Assembly (NCBI GenBank): GCA_964408025.1
Contig: CAYOXX010000003.1
Location: 1-64,000, forward strand
DNA: 64,000 bases
From: CAYOXX01 sp964408025
GTDB lineage: Bacteria > Acidobacteriota > DATKUA01
Direction of reading: 5' to 3'
Below the pieces are notes generated by a model that saw nothing but the letters and a program-made list of their open reading frames with translations, was not told the origin of the DNA and did not search any database. Every line of letters starts with the position of its first letter. Positions within the stretch are counted from its first letter, which is position 1. A program made the translations under genes and the position numbers. This document shows, piece after piece, positions 26,112 to 35,191 of the stretch.

Positions 26112-28295
26112 TCAAATCTTGTTGTCCAAGCGGTCCGGAAATTCCGGCGCGTTCTCTCCCAGAAAGGCAGTCAATGTCTGCATCGCTATCCGGTACCGAA
26201 CAAGGGCTGAAAGGCGCGATTCATCAGCGCATCTCTCCTCAAGCTCGAGGAAGGCCCGCATCGATCGTTCGGGGTCTCCAAGCAGCTCGTAATAAGAGGC
26301 TATATTGTAGGCGAAGATCTCGGGCAACTCGCTTGTCGGCATCAAAGCGGTCCACTCACCGAGTAGCTTTTTCGCCTCGTCGTACATGTTGGCCATTAAG
26401 TAGGCGTCCATCAGGCCGACAAAATTGCTTCTTGCGTACTCCTCGTCCGCGATTCCGACCTCGGCGGCGCATGAGAGCAGCTCCTCGCGATACCTGCGGA
26501 GGTACTTTAAGAACGTCTCGCGGTCTCCCTCCTCGCCCCTGGTGATTAGAAAGATCTGGAAATTATATAATTCATTTTCCGCTGTGCCGGTTAGCTGCGG
26601 AACGGCGGGAAGATCTCTCCTCTCGCGGCTCCATATACGGTAGTCCCTGTCGAGCAGAAAGTCGGCGCAGGTCTTCGAGCACCTTCCGTGGTTCTTGAAT
26701 ATCTCGGTCTCTGTTACGTACTCGACGCCGCTCCGTAGGCTCCGCCACCGCAGGTCGCCGTCGGTTACAAACCGGCGCAGGTCCTTCGCCAGATTCTCCA
26801 TGTTGGTCCGTACCGAGCAGGCCGCGTAATCCAGCGCACCGGAGGGGCGCAGGAAGGCGTCGTCGACCCACAAGGCGGGAACACCGAGCAGGACCGACTC
26901 GAACACGGCCAGAGAGACATAACTGACGACGCCGTCGAAGTGCCGGCTGCTCAGCATCTCGGGAACGTACGGTTCCGTGGGGCAGAGGGTTATTCTGCCG
27001 CTCTCGACCAGGTCTTCGATCTCCTCAAGAAGTAAAGCGTTGTCCTTGAATTTCATCTTCACGTGGATGCGGACGTTGGTTCCCTCGCAGGCCCTCAGTA
27101 CCTCCTGCAGCATCACGAATGTGGAGATGCTGTATCCTCCCAGATACGGTTCGTTGGGCGGCAGTATCAGTAGCAGATCGAATCCGGACTCGGCGTCCGC
27201 CTTGACTATCTCCTCGCGAGCTGCGGGTTTGGCCGGGACGGAGTCGTAATGCGGCGGGCCGAGAATTACCAGCCTCTCGTCCGGGAATCCTCGTCTCCTG
27301 AACCACTTCACGATTCCGCCGCCGCCGATCAGGTAGTCCACCGGCGTGTGCTCGGGGGTTGTGTGATAGTACTCCAGGGCGCCGTCGAAGGTGGCGGCAT
27401 CGACTATTTCATAAGTCGTCAGGCCGTAATTGATAGCCAGGTGGACCAAAGCGTTTTCCTTGGGAGCGCTTGAGGTGTTAACCAATATAGCCTCAGGCGA
27501 GAACTTCTCGATGACCTCACGGGCTAATGCTACGAAGTAAGCCGCGCTCGCAAGGTTGGTCATCAACTTGCTCAGGAATGTGGTCACCGAATCCGGATGC
27601 GATTCACAGCCTAGCCCGGCAAGGATTTCCGCTATCCCATTGGTTATCTCCGCTCGCACCTCCGGCCAGCGCCTGCTGATGCGCACCATGTAGCTTGCCG
27701 CCTCGGCAAGGTATTTCCTTTGCAGGACTTCTGTGCCCAAAGTACGGTGGAATTCTCCAGCTCGCCGAATGTTCTCCGGTTCCGTGCCGTAATAGGCCGC
27801 CTCGGCGCCCGAGTCGTTTACCGCCAGGAAGACGTCCCAAACCCTGCGCAGCCGATAGCTGTCCGGGAGGAAAAACAGAAGCTCCGCTCCGCGCCGGCCG
27901 ATGCAGACCCAATTGTCAAACGCGCGCGCGGCGCCGACGAAATAACGTTGCAGATGATGCTCATCGAGCGGGGCCAGCTTCGGCGGGTCGTCCCGCCGCA
28001 GCTCCAGCCCCATCGACTTGGCGGTTTCATAAACCTCCGGGTCCTGCCAGAACGGTTCGTGTCCCAGCAGGTCGGGGTAGAATTGGAAGGCATAGACGGA
28101 GGAGAATACACCCGCGATCTGGAGGAGATTTATCTCGAACAGATCAAACTGCTCGGCATATTGCCTGCTGAGCGGAATAAGCAACTCGTGGCAAAGAGCG
28201 GCATTGAGGTCGACAGCTAACTTGTCGTTCTCCGGCTTGTAGAATTCCCCTGCGATCTTCAGCAAGAGCTCGCGGTTTGGGAACGACTCAAGCAT
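26112..28295 (-). CDS. GT-B-like glycan protein with C-terminal helical repeats
   Basis: A protein of 727 residues. The middle (roughly residues 230-560) looks like a capsule-type GT-B transferase: EAILVNTSSAPKENALVHL, then DYLIGGGGIVKWFRRRGF, LLILPPNEPYLGGYSIS, IHVKMKFKDN and VVSYVSLAVFESVLLGVPALW. The first 200 residues and the last 150 are helical; the latter include TPR-like segments (YLMANMYDEAKKLLGEWTAL, YYELLGDPERSMRAFLELEE). The ATG at 28295 overlaps the upstream TPR gene by eight bases; the longer frame upstream is the shadow of that gene. It is likely co-translated with its neighbours. Function: probable glycosyltransferase; substrate unknown. Confidence 0.72.
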   Translation of the reverse strand: MLESFPNRELLLKIAGEFYKPENDKLAVDLNAALCHELLIPLSRQYAEQFDLFEINLLQIAGVFSSVYAFQFYPDLLGHEPFWQDPEVYETAKSMGLELRRDDPPKLAPLDEHHLQRYFVGAARAFDNWVCIGRRGAELLFFLPDSYRLRRVWDVFLAVNDSGAEAAYYGTEPENIRRAGEFHRTLGTEVLQRKYLAEAASYMVRISRRWPEVRAEITNGIAEILAGLGCESHPDSVTTFLSKLMTNLASAAYFVALAREVIEKFSPEAILVNTSSAPKENALVHLAINYGLTTYEIVDAATFDGALEYYHTTPEHTPVDYLIGGGGIVKWFRRRGFPDERLVILGPPHYDSVPAKPAAREEIVKADAESGFDLLLILPPNEPYLGGYSISTFVMLQEVLRACEGTNVRIHVKMKFKDNALLLEEIEDLVESGRITLCPTEPYVPEMLSSRHFDGVVSYVSLAVFESVLLGVPALWVDDAFLRPSGALDYAACSVRTNMENLAKDLRRFVTDGDLRWRSLRSGVEYVTETEIFKNHGRCSKTCADFLLDRDYRIWSRERRDLPAVPQLTGTAENELYNFQIFLITRGEEGDRETFLKYLRRYREELLSCAAEVGIADEEYARSNFVGLMDAYLMANMYDEAKKLLGEWTALMPTSELPEIFAYNIASYYELLGDPERSMRAFLELEERCADESRLSALVRYRIAMQTLTAFLGENAPEFPDRLDNKI

Positions 28296-28926
28296 CGCCG
28301 ACCCCTTCGGAGATTTCCCGCAGGTATTCCCCGGCCTTCCCGTGATCCGGATTCGCCGCGCGGCAGGACTTAAAAAAGGCCCTGGCCTCATCCCTCTTGC
28401 CCTGAGTTAAACGAATTTCGCCCATGTGAAACTGGCAGTTTCCATATAAGACCTCGTCACCGCTCTCCGCGGCCAGCCCGCTCGCCCGAGTGAAGGCCTC
28501 AAAAGCCGGCCCCGCCCTACCCGCCTTCTTGGCTATGCTGCCGATCCAGTACGAATAGAGGGCTTTCCGATCCGGCGACGTCGACTCCAGGGTCTCGCGG
28601 CCCTCTTCGATCAGCCGCGCCGCCAGCAAAGCGGCTTCAGTGCGACCCGCCGCGGCGAAGCCGAGGCCGATTTGGGCGTAGCTGGACATCAGTTTCTCCG
28701 CCTTCTCGACTGAAGCATTCACAGTTTCGTTAAGGATCCTGCCGGAAGTGCGCAGGATCTTTCTCCGGTAGGGCTTTTTCCCGAGTGCATATTGGCAAAG
28801 CAGGATCCCCATATCCGTCACGATTTGAATCAGCCTTGGCAGTTGGCTGTAAGACGAACTTATCTTGACCGCGACCAGCCTCTCCAGGGAGGATTCGATT
28901 AAACGTGTGTCTTCTTCGGCAGCCAT
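28288..28926 (-). CDS. Small TPR-like protein
   Basis: A 212-residue, largely helical protein. TPR-like units appear in the second half (YSYWIGSIAKKAGRAGPAFE, YGNCQFHMGEIRLTQGKRDE, EARAFFKSCRAANPDHGKAG). AGGAG precedes the ATG. It overlaps the next gene by eight bases and lies 182 bases after the radical SAM gene. It probably acts as a protein-interaction partner of the adjacent GT-B protein. I recognise no catalytic domain. Confidence 0.68.
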   Translation of the reverse strand: MAAEEDTRLIESSLERLVAVKISSSYSQLPRLIQIVTDMGILLCQYALGKKPYRRKILRTSGRILNETVNASVEKAEKLMSSYAQIGLGFAAAGRTEAALLAARLIEEGRETLESTSPDRKALYSYWIGSIAKKAGRAGPAFEAFTRASGLAAESGDEVLYGNCQFHMGEIRLTQGKRDEARAFFKSCRAANPDHGKAGEYLREISEGVGDA

Positions 28927-29108
28927 GGATGCTCCTGCCAGCGCTCAACCGACGGTTACTAAATTCGCAATCCCTTCAGCGATATCCTGGTATTCCTCGC
29001 GTCTGCTCGGTTCGACCCGGCCGGGGACAATCGCCATCGCACAACGGCATCGTCTGCTTCAGCTAAGGAATTCATAGAGATCATAGACTACACAGCTCCA
29101 GTCCTCTT

Positions 29109-31004
29109 TCACGATCTCTTCAATCTGCTGCTTGATTGAAAGGCGTAGGAAAGACTGGCGATGATCACCGCGTCGGGTCGAGTGGCCTTTAGCTCTTCGA
29201 AAGGTCTAATCTCCACGCCGCACACGCGCTTCCCGTGCAGCTCGGCGTTGTTGTCATGGACAGAGGCGACTTCGATGCCTTCGCTTTCCAGGGAGCCGAT
29301 GATTTGCGCTGCCAGTTCGTTTCTGCCCGCCAGAGCCACCTTGCTGACCGAAGCCGGCAGTTTCTCCAGGATTCCGCGCTTGATGTTGGCGCCGAAGCTC
29401 TTGAGCCGGCTCATCATATCCTTGAGGTTGACGCTTCTGGCGCTCAGGGACCTTTCCTGCAGGATGCGGTCGTGAATCTCGCGAGCGTTGCGTCCGAATT
29501 CCGGTCCGAGCGTGACGAATCCTCTCTTCGCCTCTTTCCGGAAGGGCAGCTCCTCCGGCGGGTGGCGGTTGAGGTAATCCCGCCGCATCTCCTGGTAGAT
29601 CCGGTCTCTCATCCGCACCAGCAGGCCGTCGTCGAAGTCGGTCGGATTGATCACCATGTTGAAGGCGTCGCCGAGCGAGTCGTAGTAGGCCTCCAGGTCG
29701 ACGATCCTGTGCCGGATCTGCTCGAACAGTTTCGTCTTCGGATAGGGGTTGACGATGAACATCCTGTGGGGAATGACATCAAGCTCCCTAGCCCGGTCCA
29801 TCGTCGTCTGGATCGTCTCGAGTGTCTCCCCGAGATAGATCATCAGCGAGCCGTAGACGAAGAGCCCAGCCCGGCGGCAGCTCTCGACGGTCCTGGCTAT
29901 CTGCTCGCAGGTCGCCTTCTTCCCCATCGCCTCCAGCTGGCCGTCGTGGAACGACTCGAAGCCGAACAGGATCGCATGGCAGCCGGCGGAAACCAGGAAA
30001 TCGGCGTACTCATCGTCAATCATGTCCACACGGCCGTTGGCAACCCAGCGCATTTCAAAGCCGCGCCTCCTGCTCTCCTCGGCGACGCGGCGCACCAGCG
30101 GCTTGTGGGCCAGGTATAGGTCGGTGCCCATGTGCATCAACCGGACGTCGTGCTTCTCGTGCAGGAATTCCAGCTCGTCGACGATACTCTCGGCCGAGCG
30201 GGCGCGCGAGGAGTGTCCGAAGACGTTGTAGCAGAAGTGGCAGTTGAAACTGCAGCCCCGCTGGGCCACGAGATGGAATTCCCGCAGGTTTTCGGCGTTG
30301 TAGATGCCGTAGGGGCGCGTGTAGTATTCGAGGTCCCAATCGTCCAGGCTGGGCAGCGGCAGCGCGTCCAGCGCCTCGGGGCTGAGATGCTTCCTCGGCG
30401 GCGTCGTCCGGACGCCTCCGTTTTCCCTGAAGATCAGACCGTCCACCTTGGCCGGATCGTCCTTGGCCTCGATAGCCTGAAGTAACTCGACGATAGTTGC
30501 CTCGCCCTCTCCGACCACGCCGAAATCCGCCTCGAGGTGGGTGATAGCGAACTCCGGATCGCCGGAGACAAGCCCGTCGCCGACCACCACCGGCCGCTCG
30601 GGCCGCAGGCGCTTGGCCAGGCGGATGATCTTCTTGACCGAACGATATGTGGTTATCAGGCCGCCGGTTAGCAGGGCATCCCAGTCGCCGAGGTTCCCGA
30701 GCAGCCTCTCGAGCTCGGTGTCGGCTGGCTGATTGATCGCCAGATCGAGAACCCTGACGCCGTGGCCCCGCGCGCGCAGCGTCGATGCAATGTACGCGCG
30801 GCCGGCGGGGTAGATCGCTCCGCCACGACGATGGGGGGGATTCACAAGAACCAGTTCCATCTCGTCTACCTGCTTGAAGCCCGGCTCTCCCCGGGCCCGG
30901 ATGTTGAACGACGGCTTATCGAATGACAAGCCGTAATAATAATCGGTCCCGCGGTATCCCCACTTTAATTCGTCGAGGCTACGCCAGGACTGCCCAGTTG
31001 ACAA
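29109..31004 (-). CDS. B12-binding radical SAM protein, C-terminus shifted
   Basis: A 631-residue protein. Residues about 48-190 are a cobalamin-binding Rossmann domain (LVLVNPPHRRGGAIYPAGRAY, VVVGDGLVSGDPEFA). Residues about 245-480 are a radical SAM domain with cluster motif CSFNCHFC (CxxxCxxC). Residues about 540-625 look like a small nucleotide-binding domain (KVALAGRNELAAQIIGSLES, VIIASLSYAF). Such enzymes do radical methylations, rearrangements or ring contractions. The start is an unusual TTG overlapping luxC by 26 bases, with no clear ribosome-binding site. The last residues (QSSSRLKRS) look wrong; a frame change at about 29132-29139 would restore a natural-looking ending that stops at 29059. 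The frameshift may be real or a sequencing error. Confidence 0.82.
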   Translation of the reverse strand: MSTGQSWRSLDELKWGYRGTDYYYGLSFDKPSFNIRARGEPGFKQVDEMELVLVNPPHRRGGAIYPAGRAYIASTLRARGHGVRVLDLAINQPADTELERLLGNLGDWDALLTGGLITTYRSVKKIIRLAKRLRPERPVVVGDGLVSGDPEFAITHLEADFGVVGEGEATIVELLQAIEAKDDPAKVDGLIFRENGGVRTTPPRKHLSPEALDALPLPSLDDWDLEYYTRPYGIYNAENLREFHLVAQRGCSFNCHFCYNVFGHSSRARSAESIVDELEFLHEKHDVRLMHMGTDLYLAHKPLVRRVAEESRRRGFEMRWVANGRVDMIDDEYADFLVSAGCHAILFGFESFHDGQLEAMGKKATCEQIARTVESCRRAGLFVYGSLMIYLGETLETIQTTMDRARELDVIPHRMFIVNPYPKTKLFEQIRHRIVDLEAYYDSLGDAFNMVINPTDFDDGLLVRMRDRIYQEMRRDYLNRHPPEELPFRKEAKRGFVTLGPEFGRNAREIHDRILQERSLSARSVNLKDMMSRLKSFGANIKRGILEKLPASVSKVALAGRNELAAQIIGSLESEGIEVASVHDNNAELHGKRVCGVEIRPFEELKATRPDAVIIASLSYAFQSSSRLKRS

Positions 31005-32241
31005 GTCGGTCGAGCACGAATCCGCCGTCCCAGGGCAGGACGTAGTCGTTGGCGTGGCCCGGCTCGGGAAAGCGCGCCACTCCTAATCTTGCCAGCCGCA
31101 GGACGAACTCTTCCCGCTCCCGCTTCGGCAGCAGCGTGGTTACCGTCTGCGCGTTGGCGGGCAGGAGTTCCTCGATCCGGCGGGCGTCGGCGAACGGCAC
31201 AACCGTGACCACTCTCGAGCCGAGGGCGGGCGGAAGCCTGTCCAGATCGGCCGGCGGCAAAGCGATGGTCCAACTGGTGCCGCCGTCGCAAACGATCTCG
31301 CCTCCTTCCAGGCACCACTCGGCCCTGAAATTGAGAATCCGGCTCGCCTCTCCGGGCCCGTGCCGGCTCGCCAGCGGTCGCTCGTGCAGTCCGGCCAGGG
31401 CCTCGCCGAGCTTGCGGGCGGCTTCGCGGGCCTGGCCGGCATCGCCGCGCACGAACAGGTAGTGCGGCGACGAGCAGGCCTCCTGGTTGAACAGTGTCAC
31501 GTCAACGGCCAGGTTGGCGGCGGCCTCGTCGGTCAGCAGTTCCGGGGCGACAACCGCTGCGCTGATCTTGGGGCCGAAGACGCAATCTACGGTCTCCGGC
31601 CGCCTCGGCATCGCCTCCAGGCTGTCCACTGCCTCCCTCGAGCCCCAGAAGATCCTGGTGCGGCACAGCGAGTTCATCGCCAGGTTGGCATCCATGTCGT
31701 CCGACGGGAAGGCCAGCACCGTTACCGAGTCGCTCAGGGCGCGGCAACCTTTTGCGGCGGCCAGCTCCTGGAGGAGCGGTGTGATCGTGTCCTCGGCGCG
31801 GCTGCTGATCTTCACCAGCGACACGTTCTTGGTGAGCAGGCACTGGAGCACGGAGATGAAACTCAGGAAGGGAACGTTCCCCGCCATCCAGTGGCCGGCG
31901 ACGCCGCGAGGGGTCGCCGTCAGGCGCAGACCCCGGTGCTCGACGATGCCGTCCAGAGCCCTCCTGTCCCTGAGGCTGGTGTCCAGGAGGCCCTCGAGGT
32001 TCTCCGAATAGAGGAAGTTGAGGAGGAAGGCCAGGCCGAGGTGGCGATAGCGCGCCTGCAGCGGGTTGCGGTGGTCGGAGAGTTTTAACCGGAATCGCTG
32101 CAGCCCTTCGATTATCTCCGCAACGCTCTGCGACAGAAGCCTCTCCTGGTGCTCCTCGAGATCGCGCTCCAGCCTCGGGGCCAGGTCGCCCGGCTTCACC
32201 TCCTCCGCCAGTTGACGCGAATCGTGAAAGATTATTTTCAT
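30979..32241 (-). CDS. LuxC-like acyl-CoA/acyl-protein reductase
   Basis: A protein of 420 residues of the LuxC acyl reductase family, which reduces an activated acyl group to an aldehyde with NADPH. The acyl-accepting cysteine lies in LFNQEACSSPHYLFV. The NAD(P)-binding region includes GHWMAGNVPFLSFISVLQCL and LVKISSRAED. The C-terminal part (YVLPWDGGFVLDRLVNWAVL) matches the family's usual ending. ATG 32241 overlaps the GNAT stop (TGATG). With the LuxE-like protein and the ACP encoded just upstream it forms a probable reductase complex; luminescence genes luxAB are absent. Confidence 0.85.
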   Translation of the reverse strand: MKIIFHDSRQLAEEVKPGDLAPRLERDLEEHQERLLSQSVAEIIEGLQRFRLKLSDHRNPLQARYRHLGLAFLLNFLYSENLEGLLDTSLRDRRALDGIVEHRGLRLTATPRGVAGHWMAGNVPFLSFISVLQCLLTKNVSLVKISSRAEDTITPLLQELAAAKGCRALSDSVTVLAFPSDDMDANLAMNSLCRTRIFWGSREAVDSLEAMPRRPETVDCVFGPKISAAVVAPELLTDEAAANLAVDVTLFNQEACSSPHYLFVRGDAGQAREAARKLGEALAGLHERPLASRHGPGEASRILNFRAEWCLEGGEIVCDGGTSWTIALPPADLDRLPPALGSRVVTVVPFADARRIEELLPANAQTVTTLLPKREREEFVLRLARLGVARFPEPGHANDYVLPWDGGFVLDRLVNWAVLA

Positions 32242-33017
32242 CACCAACCCAGTGTTAACGCCTCGACGAGCGAGAAATCCAACGAGACCTTCGGCGCCTC
32301 GGCCGGTGTCGGCTCCGCCAGGTAGAGGTAGAACACCGGCAGCTCCTCGAGGATCTCCGACGCGGCGGGAGCCTCGTCCTCGGGCACCAGGTAGCAGAAT
32401 TCGAGTTTTCCCTCGATCTCCCCTCGGGTCGCCGCGTCGCCCCCCATCAGCATGGGGGCGGGGAAGATGTCGGGCCTCTCGGCGAAGGTGATATTCCGGC
32501 CCGCAGCGAGGTGGCGGTACGGGCGCGGGCAGCGATCCCAGCGCCAGCGTTGGTAAGCCGTCTCGGTGCTGCGGCCGTGGCCGCTTCGCAGCTCGAGCTT
32601 CTCCGTGTCGGCCCGGCTGATGCAGACAAGGTGCTTGCCATCGGCCGTAAAGCAGCGGACCACCTCATAAGNNNNNNNNNNGGGCGTGGGGATGCCGAGC
32701 AGCAGCTCCTGCGCGATCTCCTCGCTGCGGCGGTAGCAGGCCCTCATCACATCGTAGATGAGACCGAAGCTGCTGTGGGCGGGATGGGTGACGGCGTCGA
32801 CGGCGACGGCGACACGCTCGTCCGGGGCGGGCACCTCCACCTCCAGCAGCGCGTAGTAGGCGGTAAGCTCTTCGTCTTCGCCGACGGCGCAGGCGCCGAC
32901 GTAGCCGGGATTATCCAGCTTCCACAGGAGCTCGGGGCCCGCGCAGGCTAGGTCGCGGGACCCGAAGAGCCGTTCGAGACGGGGCAGATCCTCGGCGGTG
33001 ACCTCTCTGATCCTCAT
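32241..33017 (-). CDS. GNAT-like acetyltransferase, interrupted by an assembly gap
   Basis: About 258 residues; ten Ns at 32672-32681 interrupt the frame, so a few residues are unknown and the true gap length may differ. The N-terminus MRIREVTAEDLPRLERLFGS and the central stretch VAVAVDAVTHPAHSSFGLIYDVM, with EELLLGIPTP-like sequence, resemble GNAT N-acyltransferases of surface-sugar loci. The C-terminal part (FCYLVPEDEA) is unassigned. It abuts the LuxE-like stop and overlaps the LuxC-like start by one base. It could act on an amino sugar and might even supply the PseH activity not seen elsewhere; this is uncertain. Confidence 0.6.
   Translation of the reverse strand: MRIREVTAEDLPRLERLFGSRDLACAGPELLWKLDNPGYVGACAVGEDEELTAYYALLEVEVPAPDERVAVAVDAVTHPAHSSFGLIYDVMRACYRRSEEIAQELLLGIPTPXXXXYEVVRCFTADGKHLVCISRADTEKLELRSGHGRSTETAYQRWRWDRCPRPYRHLAAGRNITFAERPDIFPAPMLMGGDAATRGEIEGKLEFCYLVPEDEAPAASEILEELPVFYLYLAEPTPAEAPKVSLDFSLVEALTLGW
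32672..32681. other. Assembly gap (10 Ns)
   Basis: Ten unknown bases inside the GNAT gene. Gaps of exactly ten Ns are usually scaffold placeholders, so spacing and frame here are not certain. Confidence 0.95.
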
Positions 33018-34139
33018 CTATTCGCCCTGGGCGTAGATGTCGCCGCAGCCGCGCACCTCCGCCTTGGCCGCGCGCCCGCGGAAGCGAAACGCGCGCCCAC
33101 GGCGCCCGCAGGGGCAGTCGTCGACATGGATAACCTCGCCGAGGTCGTCGGTGATGACGCTGTGGTTCGGCGCTCCCCAGGCCAGCGTCGAGAGCAATTG
33201 TATCATCCCCACGCCCCCTCCCGGCTCGAGGGGTCGGAGGGTGTGGGGATCGCGGATGAGAACTTCGGCCCAGTACGGCGTGTGCTTGTTCCCCGCGCTG
33301 CAGTCGGGGTAGACGACGCCCATCTGCTCCGTCAGCCCGTAGAAGTCGATCACCGCGCTCGGCGGCAGGCCCCAGACCGACGCCACCTCCTCGTTGAACG
33401 TCTCCTTGTCCACCGCGTCGGAGGAGAGCTTTTTCCAGCCGCCGCTGTGCAGGAGGCGGCACCCGGCGGCCGGCCGCGGCGGGGCGAAGCCCCGCCCCCG
33501 CAGGTAGCGGTGTGCGAGGTAGAGAATGTAGGTGAAGCCGTAGGCGATGAAGTTGCCCCCGCCCTCGTCCATGACGTGCTCGAGAGCCTTCTCCAGGGCA
33601 GGCATATCGACGACGAGTCGGCCGCCCTCCTCCTTCATGACGAAGAAGAACTTCGAGGCGAAGCCCATCAGGCCCATGATCGCCGCCCCGCGGGCCGTCA
33701 TGCTCTCTCGCCCGCGCCCGCTGGCGGGGATATCGAAGATCAGGTATGGGCGCAGACCTTCTCCGATGAAGTCGCTGAATATGCTCTGCGCCGACTCTGC
33801 CTGGAATACCATCGTCGCCTGGTCGGCCGCGATCGACGCGGGCTCCGAGCCGCTGGTGCTCGATGAATGGAAGACCTTTACCACCTCGTCGTCCTGGACC
33901 GACTGCAGCCGGTAGCGCTTGAACACGTTTACCGGCAGGAAGGGAATCTCCTCCAGCGATGCGAAAGGCGGAGACGCGCCGCTGCCGTGCAGAAAGCGAG
34001 CGTAGGGGGGGCAGCCTTGCGCGTGGTGCTCCGTCAGCAGGTTCAGGTTGTCGGTCAGCCGTTTCTCCTTCTCCGCCTGCAGCGGTTCGTAGGGAGAGAC
34101 GTTCTCCCGGAAAGGCGATGCCGCCGCCGCAGTCTCCAC
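33018..34139 (-). CDS. LuxE-like acyl-protein synthetase
   Basis: A protein of 373 residues of the LuxE family, related to adenylate-forming enzymes. In bioluminescent bacteria LuxE activates a fatty acid and hands it to LuxC. Characteristic stretches are FLPVNVFKRYRLQS, KVFHSSSTSGSEPASI (phosphate loop), GFTYILYLAHRYLR and IDFYGLTEQMGVVYPDC. The C-terminal RGCGDIYAQGE resembles the family ending. GTG 34139 is preferred: it overlaps the Fe-ADH stop (TAGTG) and has GGAGGAG eight bases upstream. It sits between the Fe-ADH and GNAT genes. Confidence 0.85.
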   Translation of the reverse strand: METAAAASPFRENVSPYEPLQAEKEKRLTDNLNLLTEHHAQGCPPYARFLHGSGASPPFASLEEIPFLPVNVFKRYRLQSVQDDEVVKVFHSSSTSGSEPASIAADQATMVFQAESAQSIFSDFIGEGLRPYLIFDIPASGRGRESMTARGAAIMGLMGFASKFFFVMKEEGGRLVVDMPALEKALEHVMDEGGGNFIAYGFTYILYLAHRYLRGRGFAPPRPAAGCRLLHSGGWKKLSSDAVDKETFNEEVASVWGLPPSAVIDFYGLTEQMGVVYPDCSAGNKHTPYWAEVLIRDPHTLRPLEPGGGVGMIQLLSTLAWGAPNHSVITDDLGEVIHVDDCPCGRRGRAFRFRGRAAKAEVRGCGDIYAQGE

Positions 34140-35191
34140 TAGGCCATCTCCTCCCACTCCCTCCCGGAAATGAAAGTAGGATTCGTGCGGGCGCAGGGAT
34201 CCCGCAGTATAGAGGTGATCGTCTCGCCGCCGATCCCGGTCAAATCGCCGGCCCGGAGGCCGCAGCGCTCCATCAATCGCTCGATCTCGGAAAGCAACTC
34301 AGCGCGGTCTGCCAGGCCGAGCGCCGCCGCCAGGAGGTCGTATTTTCCGGGCACCTTCTCGGCGTTGAAGCGCAGCACCGGCAGGAGGAATTTAGCCGTC
34401 AGCGAGCTGTGGATTTCGGCCGCTTCGAGCGGCTCCAGGCAGTGGGCTATGGCGTGAGTCAAACCTACCGAGGCGGCCGAAGCTGCCACCCCGGCCGCAA
34501 AGGCGGCAAGACCGGCCGTCCGTGCCAGGCCGATCTCGATGGGCGAGCGGATCTGCTCCGCGGACAGGCATTTGATGGCTAGCTTCGCTCCGAGAGCCGA
34601 CCACTGTCGCGAGAGGTCGTCCGCCAGCGGCGACACGAAGCTCTCCAGGCCGTGGCAGAGTGCATCCCACAGTGTCAGTGTGAACAGCTCTTCGGGTAAG
34701 CCGACCAGTGTCGAGGGATCGACAACCGCCAGGTCCGGTAGGAGCTGCGCGTCGAACACCGGCACCTTTTTCCCGCCGATGTTAACGACCGAGACGGCGC
34801 TGGCCTCGCTGCCGCTGCCGCAGGTTGTCGGAACGGCGATCAGCGGGCCCGGGATCGAGTCGTCGATTACCGCCTTCCTCCTGGCCGCCGGGCTTTCGGT
34901 TTCCTCGTTGACCACGGCCTTCCAGGCGAGCTTGGCGACATCGATGTTTCTGCCGCCGCCGACGGCCAGGCAGCAGGAGAAGTCCGATTTATCCAGTCCG
35001 GCGGCCAGCGAGACGAGGGTTTCCCAGTCGGCGCCTTTGACGTGCACCACCTGCGCGCGCGACAGATCGAGTGACTGCGAGACAGAAGACAGGGCGCCGG
35101 GCGAACTTATCACCAGCGGTCTGTCTTCCAGGAAGCCGCCGATCGATTCGAGCGCGCCCTCGCCTAAACGCGACTTCGGAACCGAAATCAT
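34139..35191 (-). CDS. Iron-containing alcohol dehydrogenase
   Basis: A 350-residue group III (Fe-dependent) alcohol dehydrogenase. Family motifs: CLAVGGGRNIDVAKLAW (dinucleotide/diphosphate binding), IAVPTTCGSGSEASAVSV, and the metal-binding half with DALCHGLESFVSPLADD and GLTHAIAHCLEPL. It interconverts an alcohol and an aldehyde or ketone. The true gene starts at ATG 35191, which overlaps the AMP-ligase stop by four bases; the long open frame further upstream is a shadow. In context it may reduce the aldehyde produced by the LuxC-like enzyme or oxidise a sugar alcohol. Confidence 0.86.
   Translation of the reverse strand: MISVPKSRLGEGALESIGGFLEDRPLVISSPGALSSVSQSLDLSRAQVVHVKGADWETLVSLAAGLDKSDFSCCLAVGGGRNIDVAKLAWKAVVNEETESPAARRKAVIDDSIPGPLIAVPTTCGSGSEASAVSVVNIGGKKVPVFDAQLLPDLAVVDPSTLVGLPEELFTLTLWDALCHGLESFVSPLADDLSRQWSALGAKLAIKCLSAEQIRSPIEIGLARTAGLAAFAAGVAASAASVGLTHAIAHCLEPLEAAEIHSSLTAKFLLPVLRFNAEKVPGKYDLLAAALGLADRAELLSEIERLMERCGLRAGDLTGIGGETITSILRDPCARTNPTFISGREWEEMA

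Noticed and set aside
30979..34139. Bioluminescence (lux) operon
   Set aside because: LuxC- and LuxE-like proteins are present but luxA, luxB and luxD are absent and the neighbours are glycan and carrier-protein genes.
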